Assembly: GCA_023101885.1 (NCBI GenBank)
Contig: JALPQD010000089.1
Span: 4,015,087 to 4,079,086 of the forward strand
Direction of reading: 5' to 3'
DNA from: Typhlomys cinereus
Taxonomy: Eukaryota; Chordata; Mammalia; Rodentia; Platacanthomyidae
Length of the DNA: 64,000 nt
Shown here piece by piece: positions 23,055 to 34,204 of this stretch. The notes under the pieces are model-generated. The model made no database searches and was not told the origin of the DNA. It saw only the letters and a list, made by a program, of their open reading frames with translations. The position numbers were made by a program, and so were the translations under genes. Every line of letters begins with the position of its first letter. The first letter of the stretch is position 1.

Positions 23055-23960
23055 CCCAGAAACAATTTTTTAAATTATTTTATTTATTTATTTTTAGTTT
23101 TGCAAGCATTTGAGTACTTATCCCTGCTTCCTTTCATTCCTTCTCCCTCCCATCCCCCTCCCTTCCCTTCATCAATCCATTCTTCTCACCCTCCTGTCTG
23201 GCTGCTTCTATAGACTCCAGGGTTCCCTCTAGTTTTGCCTTCTCTTGTGGGGGTTCAGGCCTTTGTGGCATACCAAGTTGCCCCTCTTTGGCTCATCCCA
23301 CTAATAGGGGCATTTCCCTTCACTCATCCAGCTCTAGTCCCTAATGTTTCCACTGTGTGTTCTTATCTCTCTTGAGTTCCTTGGTACTCTATGGGGGCAT
23401 GTTGGTATGTCAGTCATTATGCAGGTCTGGTAAGGACAAGTCTTATTGCAGTGAGTTCTTGGATGCAGCAGTCCTGCCTTTAATGGAATATCTTGTCTTC
23501 TTGATACTTATGCTACCATTACATTGGTGGTCACCTGTTGCCATGGTGATTTTTATTGCAACTCGAAGATGTCATGAGTTGATGAGGCCTGTGATTATTT
23601 ATCTGCCTCAGTAGCTTCTACAGTATTCTTTGGTACTTTGTAAGCTATACAGCAAGGAGGAAGTTTTCAGACCACTTGTATTTTGCCCACGTTCTGTGAT
23701 CTGTTTTTGTGTTGTATCTTCAGTAATAGGGTCTTACTGACGGTTTTCTGGAGAGCAACCAAGAGCAATGGCAAAATCCTGTATCATTTGGGGGCCTTTG
23801 AGATTTCTCTGATCAACATTTTATCAGGAAGTGCCACATTCCTCTTACTTCTAGTATTTCTAATTGTCTCTGTGTACTAAGTGGATCACCTCTGAGCTAT
23901 TTTTGTTTTACCCTGTTTTCCTCACTCTGTGCTCCTCTGCATAGGGACTGCCAATTCTTG
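23055..23960 (-). mobile_element. Older-type L1 3' region, antisense
   Basis: It has a T-rich edge, TTTTGCAAGCATTTGAGTAC, a CCCTCCCATCCCCCTCCC tract, then the inverse of the 15125-16455 element including GGGGCATGTTGGTATGTCAG and AGGGTCTTACTGACGGTTTTC. The open frames at 23357-23614 and 23683-23880 lie inside it and are noncoding. The pyrimidine-rich text at 23960-24250 may belong to another antisense L1 but is less clear. Confidence 0.75.
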
Positions 23961-24369
23961 TTCCTTTCTTTAAAAAATCATTTTTTAAACATATTAGCAT
24001 ATGAATTTCCTATGGGATTACTTCCCACAATATTATGGTTTTTCTTTAAGTTCCTCTGTCTTTCCTATATTCCCCCCTCAGACCCCTAAGTTTTATTCCC
24101 AATTATTCCCTCCCTCACCCTACTTGCTGTGGTATCTTAAATATCCCCTTTTAAAAGGTCTCAGCCCTAACCACTCCTTCCCAAATTCCATACATTGGTC
24201 CCTTTCAAATTCCAGAATCAATGTTTTAAAACAAATAGACAAAAAACAATAGCAACAATAACTAAATAGCTGGGGTCTACGAATTCTGGAGCTATAGGGG
24301 TGAAATTAGGTAGATTCTCCACATCTTACTGGCAGCCAGTTAGTATCTCAGATGAAGTAAGAGATCTTA

Positions 24370-24500
24370 TCAAACGAAATAAAACTGGGTGGACAGGACT
24401 TGAGGAATGGTGCCCACAGTTGACTTTTGGCCTCCACATCACATGACTTGCATGAATGCATGCACATGTATAAACGTATGCACACATACACAAAATAGAA
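24370..24500 (+). mobile_element. SINE 3' half (B4-like)
   Basis: GTTGACTTTTGGCCTCCACATCACATGACTTGCATGAATGC with an alternating CACATG tail is the end of a rodent B4/B2-type SINE. The head is lost. Confidence 0.5.
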
Positions 24501-26220
24501 TTACCAGTATGTATGTGGGTATCCTCAGAAGCCAATAGGGGATGGGATTGGTAAAGAAGGAACTAACCAAGTCCCCTTATTTCCCTTCCCTTTGGTAATA
24601 TTTCAGAAAGTGAAAATGAAACAAAACCGAAGGCGTTAGAATCAGTTGTCAAATAGCTTTGGCATAGCATTTCGATGTAGGACAAAAAGTGAAAGTACAA
24701 AGGAGCTTTCATGTGTTTAGACAAGTTCGACATTATGAAAGTAACTTTTTTTTGACTTCTTTTCTCTCCTCTCCACAGTTCCATGTGCCTGTGTTACTTC
24801 ACAAAGGTTCTCACCCTAGACTGAAAAACCTCATCATTCACAGTGAAATATCTGGGTGGACGAACAAGTATCAAGCGGCTTCAAAGCACTCTGGAGGTTT
24901 CGGCCTGCAGGATGAAAGAAAGAAAGTGAATGGGAGAAGCTTGGTTCAGTAAATATACTTGACTGGCATTAAGTATTTAGCGTGGTGCTTTCCTCCCTGA
25001 AGCCAGTTTATCAAACACGCAATGGCACTGCATCTATGCAAGCTTCCCTGGGAGTCTGACAAGCCCCAACCAGGCTGAATGGCATCACATTGTAAGTAAT
25101 AAGTTTTGATAGACCTGTCAGCTCAGGAAGGTTTACTTGAAAGCAAACAGAAAACACTGCAGGTTCTTTTATTAATAAACTAATATTCACTTAGAAGAAG
25201 AAAGGCACTACAGCATGGGTACAAGCTGCACCACCCACCAGATTTGGGTCTGAATAGCTAATCTTGGTACTTATTAGTGTTTCATCCTTGAACAACTTAT
25301 AGTGTCTTTCAGAGTCTGTGTTTATTAATCAATAAGATGACAAGGCTTGTCAAAAGCAAAGTTCCAAGGAAACATGTCTGACTGTGAACTCTTCATAGGA
25401 AGAGCAACTACAGGAGAACAAGGGCATAGTATGGAACTGAGAAAGCAGTTAGAGACTTTCCTTCCCTTCTTTCAACCATTTGCCCTGGCAACAATCTCAT
25501 GTTCATACTTCAATGCTTTGATTCAACTGAAAAGAGGAAAGTTCAACAGCAGGAAGGGTTTCCTGGTTACAGAATGCCCTTGAGTGTGGAAGGAAGGACC
25601 GGCTGAGATGAGAGGTTGATATACAATGCACTTGTAATAGAAGACGCAAATGACCTTAATCAGGCCTGGTACTTCCAAGTGTCTCTGACTGAAGCACAGG
25701 AGATGGGTCTTGGTAATTGCATCACCTGGTTTTGGATGCAAGCTGCTTTTGTAAATGTGACTGTGGGCAAGACGGTTCCTTCAGGATAAGCTCTTGTCCA
25801 GGGAAGGGATTCAGCCATGAGTCATAAACAGACAAACACTCTTGGCATGCAGGGAATGAACATCTTTGTTCTAAATTATCCGTGCTTAGTGCCAATTGGA
25901 TCTTCTGCCTCACACAATAAGTCCGTGCCATTTGGACCGGTTTTCCTTAAATTCTGTGTATGACTTCCAGAGGTTTCAAAGCATTCTGTACTACTTCTGG
26001 TGTGACCAGAGATGATAAGTAGATGATAAGTCTGCAAGGTTTTCAACTTATATTTATGGTATTTAGATGATAGCAAAAGTGATTTTACTCTTCCACTGTT
26101 TCCAATAGAGGTAGTTAGAATCACCAGATATTTTTTTGTTTACTTACATGGCCTCTAACAGTGGGATTTTGGGTCAGATTATAAGGGTACAACAGAATAG
26201 CAATTCCTGAATGTGGCAGT
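24501..26220. other. Unique-looking sequence, no proven gene
   Basis: No repeat is recognised. A pyrimidine tract plus CAG at 24748-24778 precedes a frame running to a TAA at 24950-24952; it is discussed in the findings as a weak exon candidate. Other frames (25347-25583 plus, 25876-26124 minus) have no recognisable similarity. Confidence 0.45.
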
Positions 26221-26224
26221 GTCA

Positions 26225-26450
26225 CAGTTACTCCTTCTCTCTCTGTGAGACAACACTCAACTCAAGCAACTAGGGGAGAAAAGGAGATTTTGTTTTTGGT
26301 TTACTTTTCCAGAGGGAGATACAATCTGTCATGGTGGGAAAAGCATGGTTTGCTGGCAGAAGCCGGAGGAGGCTCAGGTCATTGTTTACTTACCAAGTCA
26401 TGTGGATTTCATTTATTCAGATTTCCTCTCAGTTAAGGTGGCACCTTTGG
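26225..26450 (-). mobile_element. LTR-like relic, antisense, partial
   Basis: CACAGTTACTCCTTCTCTCTCTGTGAGACAACACTC, then TTTTCCAGAGGGAGATACAATCTG, matches 5028-5200 in order. About half of the element is present. Bases 26451-27263 hold no assignable gene, apart from a short (TAAT)n run at 27228-27246. Confidence 0.45.
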
Positions 26451-27280
26451 CTGCATTTTACTATTGAGCCTGTGCTCTGCAATTAAGTAATACATGAATG
26501 ACATAAGGAACTATAAGCCAAGGAAACCTCACTCTGCAGAGAATTAGTACATAGTAGGATTAAGTAAGGGAGGAAAGCAATTATCATGTGTCAGTCCTTC
26601 TAGTTGTCCATTTCTCCAGGATGCTTTCAAATTACTATTACCATAAAGTTTCCATAACCATGTAGTGACATGAAAGTTTAATTTAATATGAACCCAGAAC
26701 CTTGAAACTTGTTATTATAACCTCAAGATTATTTTATTTAAACCCAGTTCCATCAGCGTCTAGAATCTTATCCCTTTTACCTTCATTGAAAGATTTTCTT
26801 TACTTTCTTTGGCAATGTAACATTACAAATTGTGACATCTCTTTTTCATTCATAAAAAACATGATACAGATTCACAGATGTAAAGCTTAGTTGGTCATAT
26901 TTGCAAATAGATCTAGTCTTATGAATTGCTTGAGTGTGCATTAATTACAAGACACAGATAGATTACTCTGATGTGATATGAGAACATACATTTTAGTTTG
27001 GTGAACTATGACTGTTTCTCTCCACTTTTTTTGATCTAGTGAGTTTTTGCTTGTTTATTGTACAAAGGGTTCATTTTTTTGAGGGCTATCCCTAAGGCAG
27101 ATATTGTTCTAGGTCCTAGAAACTATGAACAATGAACACAATGAAGAAAGCCAAGGTCTATGCCTTCTATTTCAGGAAGACAGAAATATACATGTAAATA
27201 AATAAGAACTGTGGTTTCTGATAAGGTAATTAATTAATTAATTAATTTCCACAATGTTTATGGTGGTTAAGTCATTTTTT

Positions 27281-27563
27281 TATTATTATTATTTATTCAA
27301 CTGTGTGTATGTGCGCGCGCGCGCGTGTGTGTGTATCTGTGTGTGCGTGTGTCTGTGTATGTGTAGAACCACGGACGAATTCGCGAACCACCATGGACGC
27401 CTCCATCTCCTTCTGCCCCGGGATTCACAGGCTCCGCCCTACCAGGACCAGAAGCGCAGGCCGCCCTGCTTCCGCCTGGCGTCTGTATGTGGAATCTGGT
27501 ATCCGAACTCAGGACCTTCCACCTGCAAGGCGGAGGCTTAACCCCTGAGCCACCTCTCCAGCC
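27281..27563 (-). mobile_element. tRNA-derived SINE, antisense, young copy
   Basis: A perfect 17-bp TSD, TGGTTAAGTCATTTTTT, at 27264-27280 and 27564-27580. On the minus strand it starts with the GGCTGGAGAGGTGGCTCAGG head (A box TGGCTCAGGGG) and ends with a GT/GC-rich tract and a TTATTTATT-type tail seen from the plus side. It is closely related to 16848-17168. CpG-rich body text is still preserved, consistent with a recent insertion. Confidence 0.92.
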
Positions 27564-27580
27564 TGGTTAAGTCATTTTTT

Positions 27581-28830
27581 AAAAACCATTTAAATTTTCC
27601 CCCTACCTTTAGTCTTTATTCTCATTTTTCCTATCATCCTTCCCCCTGTTTTCAAGTCTTTCAACTTTGTGGCCCACTGTGCTTCAATCTACTTTGTCTT
27701 TGATATCATTTGTCCAACTTGATTCATCCTCCAGCAAGTGTCATAGATCAGTGGGTATGCCCTTGAGGGTAGCATCTTCCTTTTCTTCCCCATTAGTTCT
27801 CAGGAGTCTCTTAGGGAAGTATGGAATTTCTTGAAATCTTTCCCTGTTCCTGGTAAGATGTTGATAGGACAGTTCCCAAGCAGTTTGATAATTTCTTTTG
27901 AAAAGCCAATCAAAGTATTCATGGAAACCTCAGGAGAGGTTGGAGTCAGAGACAACTTTTCTAGATTAGAGGACAAACCTTTCTGAGGAAACCAAGCTAG
28001 AGTCGAGACTTGATGGCAAGAGGAATCAGAGATGGAAAAATCTAAGAAGGATCATTCCATATTCAGGGAGCAAGCGCAATGAGCGTGTGGAGGGTGGATG
28101 CATTATAGAGTCTTCTGAAGGCCTATATGACTGCAATATCCTGAGAAGAAGTAGAAAAATGGTGAGGCCAGGAATATAGAAAGCATAACAATCTCTGTTT
28201 GTGTTTTGAGTGTGTGGCTAACACTCCCTGACTCACTTATTTAAAACTATCATTTAAATGGTGAAAAAAAGCATGGATGACTCCAGTTAAGAGACCACTG
28301 ACACATGGAAGGTGGTAATAGCCTTAGTTACTGATGTAGACATACAAAATACACACTTTAAAGGTAGAAACTGAAAGTGCCCACTGATGTCTGGGATAAA
28401 AATCTGTATAATTTTGGAAATGTGACTAAACTTGTGTAGTTTACTCTGGCAAATGGTATGATTTCAATCACTGGTGTTTTACAAGTGGAAATGGCCCAGT
28501 CCCAATAGATTGTTGTGCTTCACTCCAAACTTGCAGAATTCTATCAATGACCCTAGGAACCCAAATTTTCCCTCACTTGAGATCCCTTGGCATGCTTGGG
28601 ATATGTCATGTCTTGCAATGTGGAACAGAGAGGACAATGGAAATGGGTGCTCACATGCAGATTTTCCCTCTAGGAGTGAGATGAGGCTGGGGCATGGTCC
28701 ATATGGAAAGACAGTCGAAGGCTGGACACTGAGTAGATAAAGGAGGACTTATTTCCATAAGACTAGGAACAGTTACTCATATGGAAAGAGAAATACTGGA
28801 AGAAAGATCAATTACACCTTACGTACCAGT
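27581..28830. other. No supported gene
   Basis: Mixed composition, with a pyrimidine-rich beginning (27590-27660) that may be an old antisense L1 tail. No reading frame of note; 28474-28740 has 88 codons without recognised similarity. Confidence 0.45.
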
Positions 28831-28837
28831 TAGAAAC

Positions 28838-29195
28838 AGGTGTCAACTTGATAATTGAGAGCAGAGCTTTTTGACACACCTATGAAGAAGTACTTAGTTC
28901 AATTAAACCCCGAGAATGTCTGTGGGAAATTATCTAATTGATGTGGGAAGATACATTCCATGTAGCCATGGATAAGAAGGAGAGAGTTGGCCCACTATTT
29001 TGGCAGATGGCAATTTGGAAGGTATACCCCTCTCTCAGATCTTCCTATAGATATGGTAGGGCCAGTTCCCTCGGCTCCTGAGATTCACATGCACGCCTTG
29101 CTGTATGATGAGATGTTGCCTGAAATTGCAAGCTAAGAATAAGAGGCTTGTTTTTCTTAAGTGTTTGGTCATGTTTTATAATGGCAATAGAAGAG
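28838..29195 (+). mobile_element. LTR-like relic, sense
   Basis: GGTGTCAACTTGATAATTGAGAGCAG at the left and GTTTTATAATGGCAATAGAAGAGTAACTGAA at the right correspond to the two ends of the family seen in antisense at 2275 and 5028. The intervening AATTGATGTGGGAAGATACATTCC also matches 37440-37490 in type. Confidence 0.5.
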
Positions 29196-29526
29196 TAACT
29201 GAAATCTCTGGAAAGAAAATAGCAGATGCCAAGTCTACAGAGCAAGGAACATCATGGTATGAGGTGAGGGACGTGACTGGAAGAAAAATCAAAACTAAGT
29301 TTCTGAGTTGAGCAAGCACTTCAGGAAATGCACTGGACATTGAGAATATAAATGTAGCTGTAATTATTGGTTACTGATATGGTTAAGCATGATGACACAA
29401 TGATTTAATCAGATATTATTAAGTAGAATGATTCTTTATTAAATTTCATATATATTTTTTCAAGATTTATGGATTTTATTGCAAATATCACAACTGGAAC
29501 AAAGAATAAAATTCACATCCAATCTT

Positions 29527-29803
29527 TTTTTTTAATTTATTATTTATTCAATTGTGTGTGCATGTGTATGTATGTGTATGTGTGTGTGTGTAGAACCATG
29601 GACAAATTCGGGAACCACCATGGATGCCTCCAGCTCCTCCTTGTTTACTCTGCCCTGGGATTCACAGGCTCCGCCCTAGCAGGACCAGAAACGCAGGCCA
29701 CCCCTGCTTCCGCCTGGCTTCTATACATGGGGTCCAGGATTTGAACTCAGGACCTTCTGCCTGCAAGGCAGAGGCTTAACCCTTGAGCCATCTCTCCAGC
29801 CCC
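29527..29803 (-). mobile_element. tRNA-derived SINE, antisense, young copy
   Basis: A perfect 14-bp TSD, TCACATCCAATCTT, at 29513-29526 and 29804-29817. It ends GAGCCATCTCTCCAGCCCC, the complement of the tRNA-like head. It has the same body as 27281-27563, with GGCTCCGCCCTAGCAGGACC. The 91-codon plus-strand frame through it is an artefact. Confidence 0.92.
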
Positions 29804-30129
29804 TCACATCCAATCTTCAACATGACTTCTTATGAAATGCTACAAGCCAATTCTAAAATTTACCTGCATCTAGATGCATGAGAAGAATCTGCAAAATGTA
29901 AAAAGGGGGGAAATAATAATTGTAAAATAAAGGCCTCAATAATGCAAGTGTATTATTGATATAATAATATGCCAGCACACGAAAGAAAGGCAGGCTCCAG
30001 TAGTAGGCCCACTTACTTGTGAATTCAGACTATTGTAAAAGTAAATTTTCAAATAAGTAAACAATAGTTTATTATAATACAAAACAAATTTCTTATTATA
30101 AGCATTAATGTGGATTAATTGTAAAAATT

Positions 30130-30842
30130 AATGATTTTCAGTATGACATGTCCATATGTGCATATACTGACCTTTGATTATGTCTTCCCATTTAATTCAT
30201 ACCCACCCTTACATTATTACCCTTCCTCTGGACCTACCAGCACCTAATCATGTTTTTCTACTTTGAGGTCATATTTTCTTTTTCTTTTAGCCAACATTTA
30301 TATCTGATAAAATATTTTTCCACATATGATAGAGAATACATAATACACAGAGCATCTCTTATGCAGCTGTTGGCTGCATTTCTTCTTTTGAAAAATGTCA
30401 GTGCAGGCCATGAGTCTACCATTGGGATTGGATTTCTGGTTTACTTGCTGTTGTTAAACTTTTTAGTTCTTTAGATATTATAAGTATTAATCTGTCAGAT
30501 ACAGAGCTGGGAAAGATTTTTCTCCCATTCTGTGTAATGTCTTTGCACACTATTGATTGTTTTTCTTTGCTGAACAGAAGCCCTTTAATTTGATGTAATT
30601 CCATTTGAAAATTTTTGGTTTTCTCTTGAGGTTCTGGAGTCTAACCCAGGAAATCAATGTCTATACCAATCTCTTGACGTGTTTTCATCTCTGTTTTCTT
30701 GTGCTGATTTTGAAATTTCAGGTTTCACAGTAAAGTCTTTGATCCGCTTTGAGTTAATTTTTGTATAGGGTAAGAGATAGGCATCTAGTTCCAATCTTCC
30801 CAGCAGCCCTGTTGAAGAAACTGTCTTTTTCGTAAAGCACAT
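30130..30842 (-). mobile_element. Old L1 ORF2 and 3' region, antisense, part 1
   Basis: The plus strand shows text antisense to mammalian L1 ORF2 C-terminal coding sequence: GCTGAACAGAAGCCCTTTAATTTGATGTAATTCC and CTTTGAGTTAATTTTTGTATAGGG, the familiar reverse of the ORF2 tail. It continues after a solo LTR-like insertion at 31139. All frames are broken. Confidence 0.75.
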
Positions 30843-30850
30843 GTTTCAGG

Positions 30851-31130
30851 TGTCTGTTGTATTTGAATGTAAATGAACTCAAGTGCTTGAAGACTTGGTC
30901 ACTCGCTGATTGTGCTGCTTGGGAAGGAAGCTTAGGTGGAGTCTAACTGAAAGAAGTAGGTCCCTGGGGGCAGAGGGAGGCTGTGACCTGCTGCTTTTCT
31001 CTCTTGCTGCCATTCATGCCATAGGATCCCTGCTGTGATGGACTCCATTCACTCAGACTATAAGCCCTTCCCCTCGGGAGTTTGTTCTTACTGAGTACTT
31101 TATCTCAACAGGGACAAAGTAACTAATACA
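30851..31130 (+). mobile_element. Solo LTR-like element inserted in L1
   Basis: A 280-bp segment beginning TGTCTGTTGTATTTGAATG and ending AAGTAACTAATACA interrupts the L1 text. It is bounded by a perfect 8-bp direct repeat, GTTTCAGG, at 30843-30850 and 31131-31138. TG...CA ends and MaLR-like wording favour a solo LTR. The usual MaLR duplication is 5 bp, so either three extra bases match by chance or the element is of another class. Confidence 0.65.
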
Positions 31131-31138
31131 GTTTCAGG

Positions 31139-31690
31139 AATCCATTAACTGAAGATGTAGGACTTCATTTCTGGATCTCCCATTCTGTTCCATTAGTTTT
31201 GCGTGTCTCTTTTTAAACCAATACCAAACTATTCATTTTGAAATCAAATGTCATGTCTCTATATTGTTCTCATTGCTAAGAATATATTTGGCTATTTGAT
31301 TTTCATATAATTTTTTGGATTTTTTTTTAGTTTTACAAAGAACTTCATTGGTCTTTGGTGTAAATTGTATTGAATTGATTGTATTGGGATTTTGGCCATT
31401 TTAATAGTATTTTCTGCCAATCTAGATGTCTTTTCACCTTCTAGTGTCTCACTTTCTTTCTTCAGTGATTTGTAACTATCATTGTGGAAACCCTTTGCAT
31501 CCTTACTTACATTTAATGCTAAGTAATTTATTTTTTATGGCTTACTTTCTTCTCACTGTGTAGGCTTACTTTTCTTCTCACTGTGTATGTTATTTGGGCA
31601 TAAAACAAAAGCTGTTCAGTTTTATTGATTCCTGATAATTAGCTGAATTTTTCAATTTCTATATCAAAATGAGAAAAAAGCATATTAAGC
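31139..31690 (-). mobile_element. Old L1 ORF2, antisense, part 2
   Basis: It resumes the antisense ORF2 text: CCCATTCTGTTCCATTAGTTTTGCGTGTC, then AACTTCATTGGTCTTTGGTG, then TTTTGGCCATTTTAATAGTATT, then AACCCTTTGCATCC. The order is the same as in other mammalian L1 elements. Degraded throughout. Confidence 0.75.
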
Positions 31691-31734
31691 ATCCATAAAA
31701 CAGAACTCAAAATAGTTAAGTATTTTTTAAAAAT

Positions 31735-31872
31735 TTTTGAAATTTATTTTTTTAGTTTTACATTCCCTATATCCCCTCTCCAAATTTTACATTTTAAAAG
31801 AGTAAAAAATGATATATCTTGATGGAACATAACATGTTTCTTTACAGAGACATAATGTAGGAGGATAAAAAT
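31735..31872 (-). repeat. Dispersed repeat pair, copy 1 (old L1 3' end type)
   Basis: TTTTAGTTTTACATTCCCTATATCC, AAAAGAGTAAAAAATG, ATATCTTGATGG and TTTCTTTACAGAGACA recur in the same order at 35467-35602. The wording resembles an antisense old L1 3' end, hence the tentative strand. Confidence 0.5.
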
Positions 31873-31874
31873 CA

Positions 31875-32670
31875 CTTTCCTTCCTGGTCATTTGCAACTG
31901 ATGGGGTTTGATTTCACCAGACAAGGAGGGCATAGAGTCTGGCAGATAGAAGGTAACCATCCTGCAAATGGGAGACTGACCCCCCCCACCTCACTGCGGT
32001 CTCCTACTCTTACTCCATTTACCTTTGAATCTACTCTTATAATAAGACTGTATTTTAACAGCCTTTTTATCTCTGGCTAGGATGTGATGTCCAATACCCA
32101 TCAGGATGGAGCTAAGGGTGGTGCAGGAACAGCAAAACTGGAAGAAAAAACAACAAAGCATAATTTAGAACATCAGAGACTCTACATTAATCACCAGGAA
32201 CCAGGCCAGCCTAATCTCTCCCCATCCTAAAGCTCAGGGAAATTTGCGGAAGAAGGGGAGGTAAGATTATAAGAGCCTAAAGATGGGGAGGAGCAACGAT
32301 ATGCAAGATACTCCACACAAGTTAGAGCCGAAGTGATTATAATAGGACTTTGCCTGACCTGCGCAATGACCAATGTATCATTGACCCCCAAAGTCTAGCA
32401 TGGATCACAGGCAGTAGGATCCTTAGAGGCAAGGGATTAACAACCATAATAGTGTTCTTATACTACTTATGCTACTGAGTTTTTACACCTCATCAGAGAA
32501 GGAAGTTTGACATGCACACTAAAGGATGCTCCAGGAATGGGGGAGGGGACACTGGGAAAAAGGGAAGGGGAAAAGAAGGGGAAAGGAGGGGAGGGAGCAT
32601 GGGGATCCAGGGAAGGGTGGAGGGAAGGAAGGGAATGGGGTACCTATCAAGTTTGTATGAGTGGAAAAAA
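31875..32670 (+). mobile_element. 5'-truncated L1 (3' UTR and tail)
   Basis: The same 3' UTR as 12145-12960: TTCCTTCCTGGTCATTTGCA, CCAGCCTAATCTCTCCCC, CAATGTATCATTGACCCCC, then a polypurine tract (32530-32635), GGGTACCTATCAAGTTTGTATG and a short A-rich tail. Both flanks are packed with other repeats and no clear TSD is visible. Lysine/glycine-rich frames are tract artefacts. Confidence 0.8.
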
Positions 32671-32673
32671 AGA

Positions 32674-32872
32674 AGACTCTGCTTTCCAAGCAGAAAGTCC
32701 AGAGTTCAGATCCCAGGTTCCATGCAAAAGAAATGCCAAGTGGAACAATGATGACCTGCACTACAGGCCCAGGTGGGCAGAGCCTGGGAGATCCCAGAAC
32801 AAAGCAAAAAGGAGGTAGAAGCAATTCCCAAAGTCACCCTTGGCCCACCATAAGGACACACAGCACCCTCTG

Positions 32873-32920
<48 letters not shown>

Positions 32921-32938
32921 CGAAAATAAATGAATGAA
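32674..32938 (+). mobile_element. tRNA-derived SINE, 5'-truncated, with (CA)n
   Basis: It begins inside the head at ACTCTGCTTTCCAAGCAG and continues AGAGTTCAGATCCCAGG, GGCCCAGGTGGGCAGAGCC, ending in (CA)n (32876-32919) and AAAATAAATGAATGAATG. It abuts the L1 tail directly. It belongs to the same subgroup as 43739-44034. Confidence 0.75.
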
Positions 32939-32943
32939 TGAGA

Positions 32944-33025
32944 TGGATGGCTCCAAAACAATGACACTCCAGGTTGATCTTTGGCCTCTACACACAGAAA
33001 AACACATGTATGTAAACCTACATGC
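32944..33025 (+). mobile_element. SINE 3' fragment (B4-like)
   Basis: GATGGCTCCAAAACAATGACACTCCAGGTTGATCTTTGGCCTC with a CACATGTATGTAAACC tail; only the end is present. Confidence 0.4.
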
Positions 33026-33206
33026 GACACAAAGTAACATAAGATTAAAGTGATAATGTGATTAGTGCACAAAATAGACTTTGCAACAAAAAGTATTACT
33101 AGAGACAAAGGATATTTTATAAGGACAAAAAGAAAATGCAGTGATTATGATCATATTGGGTACTGAAGAATGAAATTATAAAATATATGAAGAAAATTGT
33201 ATTTTA

Positions 33207-33355
33207 TATAATGAATAGAACCAGACAGAATATTGACAAGGATAGATTTGACACCAAATCACAAAGGGCCATGTGTGGTGCCTGATGGACTGAATTTGGA
33301 TCCCCAGATTACATGTAAAAGACAGATGCAGTGGCATGAACATCAAAACCAATGT
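33207..33355 (+). repeat. 149-bp local duplication, copy 1
   Basis: This block is repeated at 34047-34195 with four substitutions and no gaps, exactly 840 bp downstream in the same orientation. It contains the beginning of a B4-like SINE (GGGCCATGTGTGGTGCCTGATGG) and upstream L1-like sequence. Confidence 0.9.
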
Positions 33356-33530
33356 GCCTGTGGGAAATGGGAAATGGAGATGCAAGAATCTCCAGAAGTT
33401 TCCAGGCCAGTCAGCCTTACTTACACAGCAGCAGTGGAGAGACCAGGTCTCAAATGGGGTGCAAAAATGAGGGACAACACATGCACCATACCATGTGCAC
33501 ACACATGAAAAAATGCACACACATCACATA
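33265..33530 (+). mobile_element. B4-like SINE
   Basis: CATGTGTGGTGCCTGATGG, GGATCCCCAGATTACATG, GAATCTCCAGAAGTTTCCAGG and a GTGCACACACATGAAAA tail follow the general rodent B4 layout. The left part is included in the local duplication; the right part is not. Confidence 0.5.
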
Positions 33531-33629
33531 CATATATATCACGCAGTACATCTACACACAAAAAAATAAAAAGGTAAACTTTGTTTCATCAAATCTGTAA
33601 ACATTTTTGACATGCACAGTGTGTACGTG

Positions 33630-33905
33630 AATGTACATGAAAGTGGACATTTGAGTGTGTGTAGGAGGAGTAGGCATTTGAATGGGTGTGCCTGTGGAGG
33701 CCCTGGGATGGCATCAGGAATCATCCCGGATTGCTCTACCTCCTTATTGTTCTGGGATTTCCCAGGCTCTGTCTTCCAGAGCTGGAAATACAGGCCAGTA
33801 CCATTTTCGCCTGGCATTTTTTTACATGAGTTCTTTGAATCTGAACTCAGGTTCTTTGGCTTGTAAGGCAAAGGCTTTCATCCTTGAGTCCTATCTCCAG
33901 CCCAA
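33630..33905 (-). mobile_element. tRNA-derived SINE, antisense
   Basis: GGTGTGCCTGTGGAGGCCC, CCCGGATTGCTCTACCTCC, TTCCAGAGCTGGAAATACAGGCC, CTTTGGCTTGTAAGGCAAAGG and CCTATCTCCAGCCC run in the reverse order of the SINE head-to-tail. The same subgroup is at 35215-35335 and 35790-36100. Confidence 0.75.
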
Positions 33906-34046
33906 ATCTATAAATTTTTGTGTCTCAAATGACACACCTAGAAAGTGTAGACAATCCATAGAACGGGGAAAATGAACTCCAGCTCTTATATCATATGAGT
34001 GTCCAAACCCAGAATAGAAGTAAAGAATTCTTACCACTCAGTAATC

Positions 34047-34195
34047 TATAATGAATAGAACCAGACAGAATATTGACAAGGATAGATTTGATAGCAAATC
34101 ACAAAGGACCATGTGTGGTGCCTGATGGACTGAATTTGGATCCCCAGATTACATGTAAAAGACAGATGCAATGGCATGAACATCAAAACCAATGT
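34047..34195 (+). repeat. 149-bp local duplication, copy 2
   Basis: See copy 1 at 33207-33355. After this copy the sequence continues into L1 text (AATCAAAAGACATATATC), whereas copy 1 continues into the SINE body. Confidence 0.9.
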
Positions 34196-34204
34196 AATCA
34201 AAAG

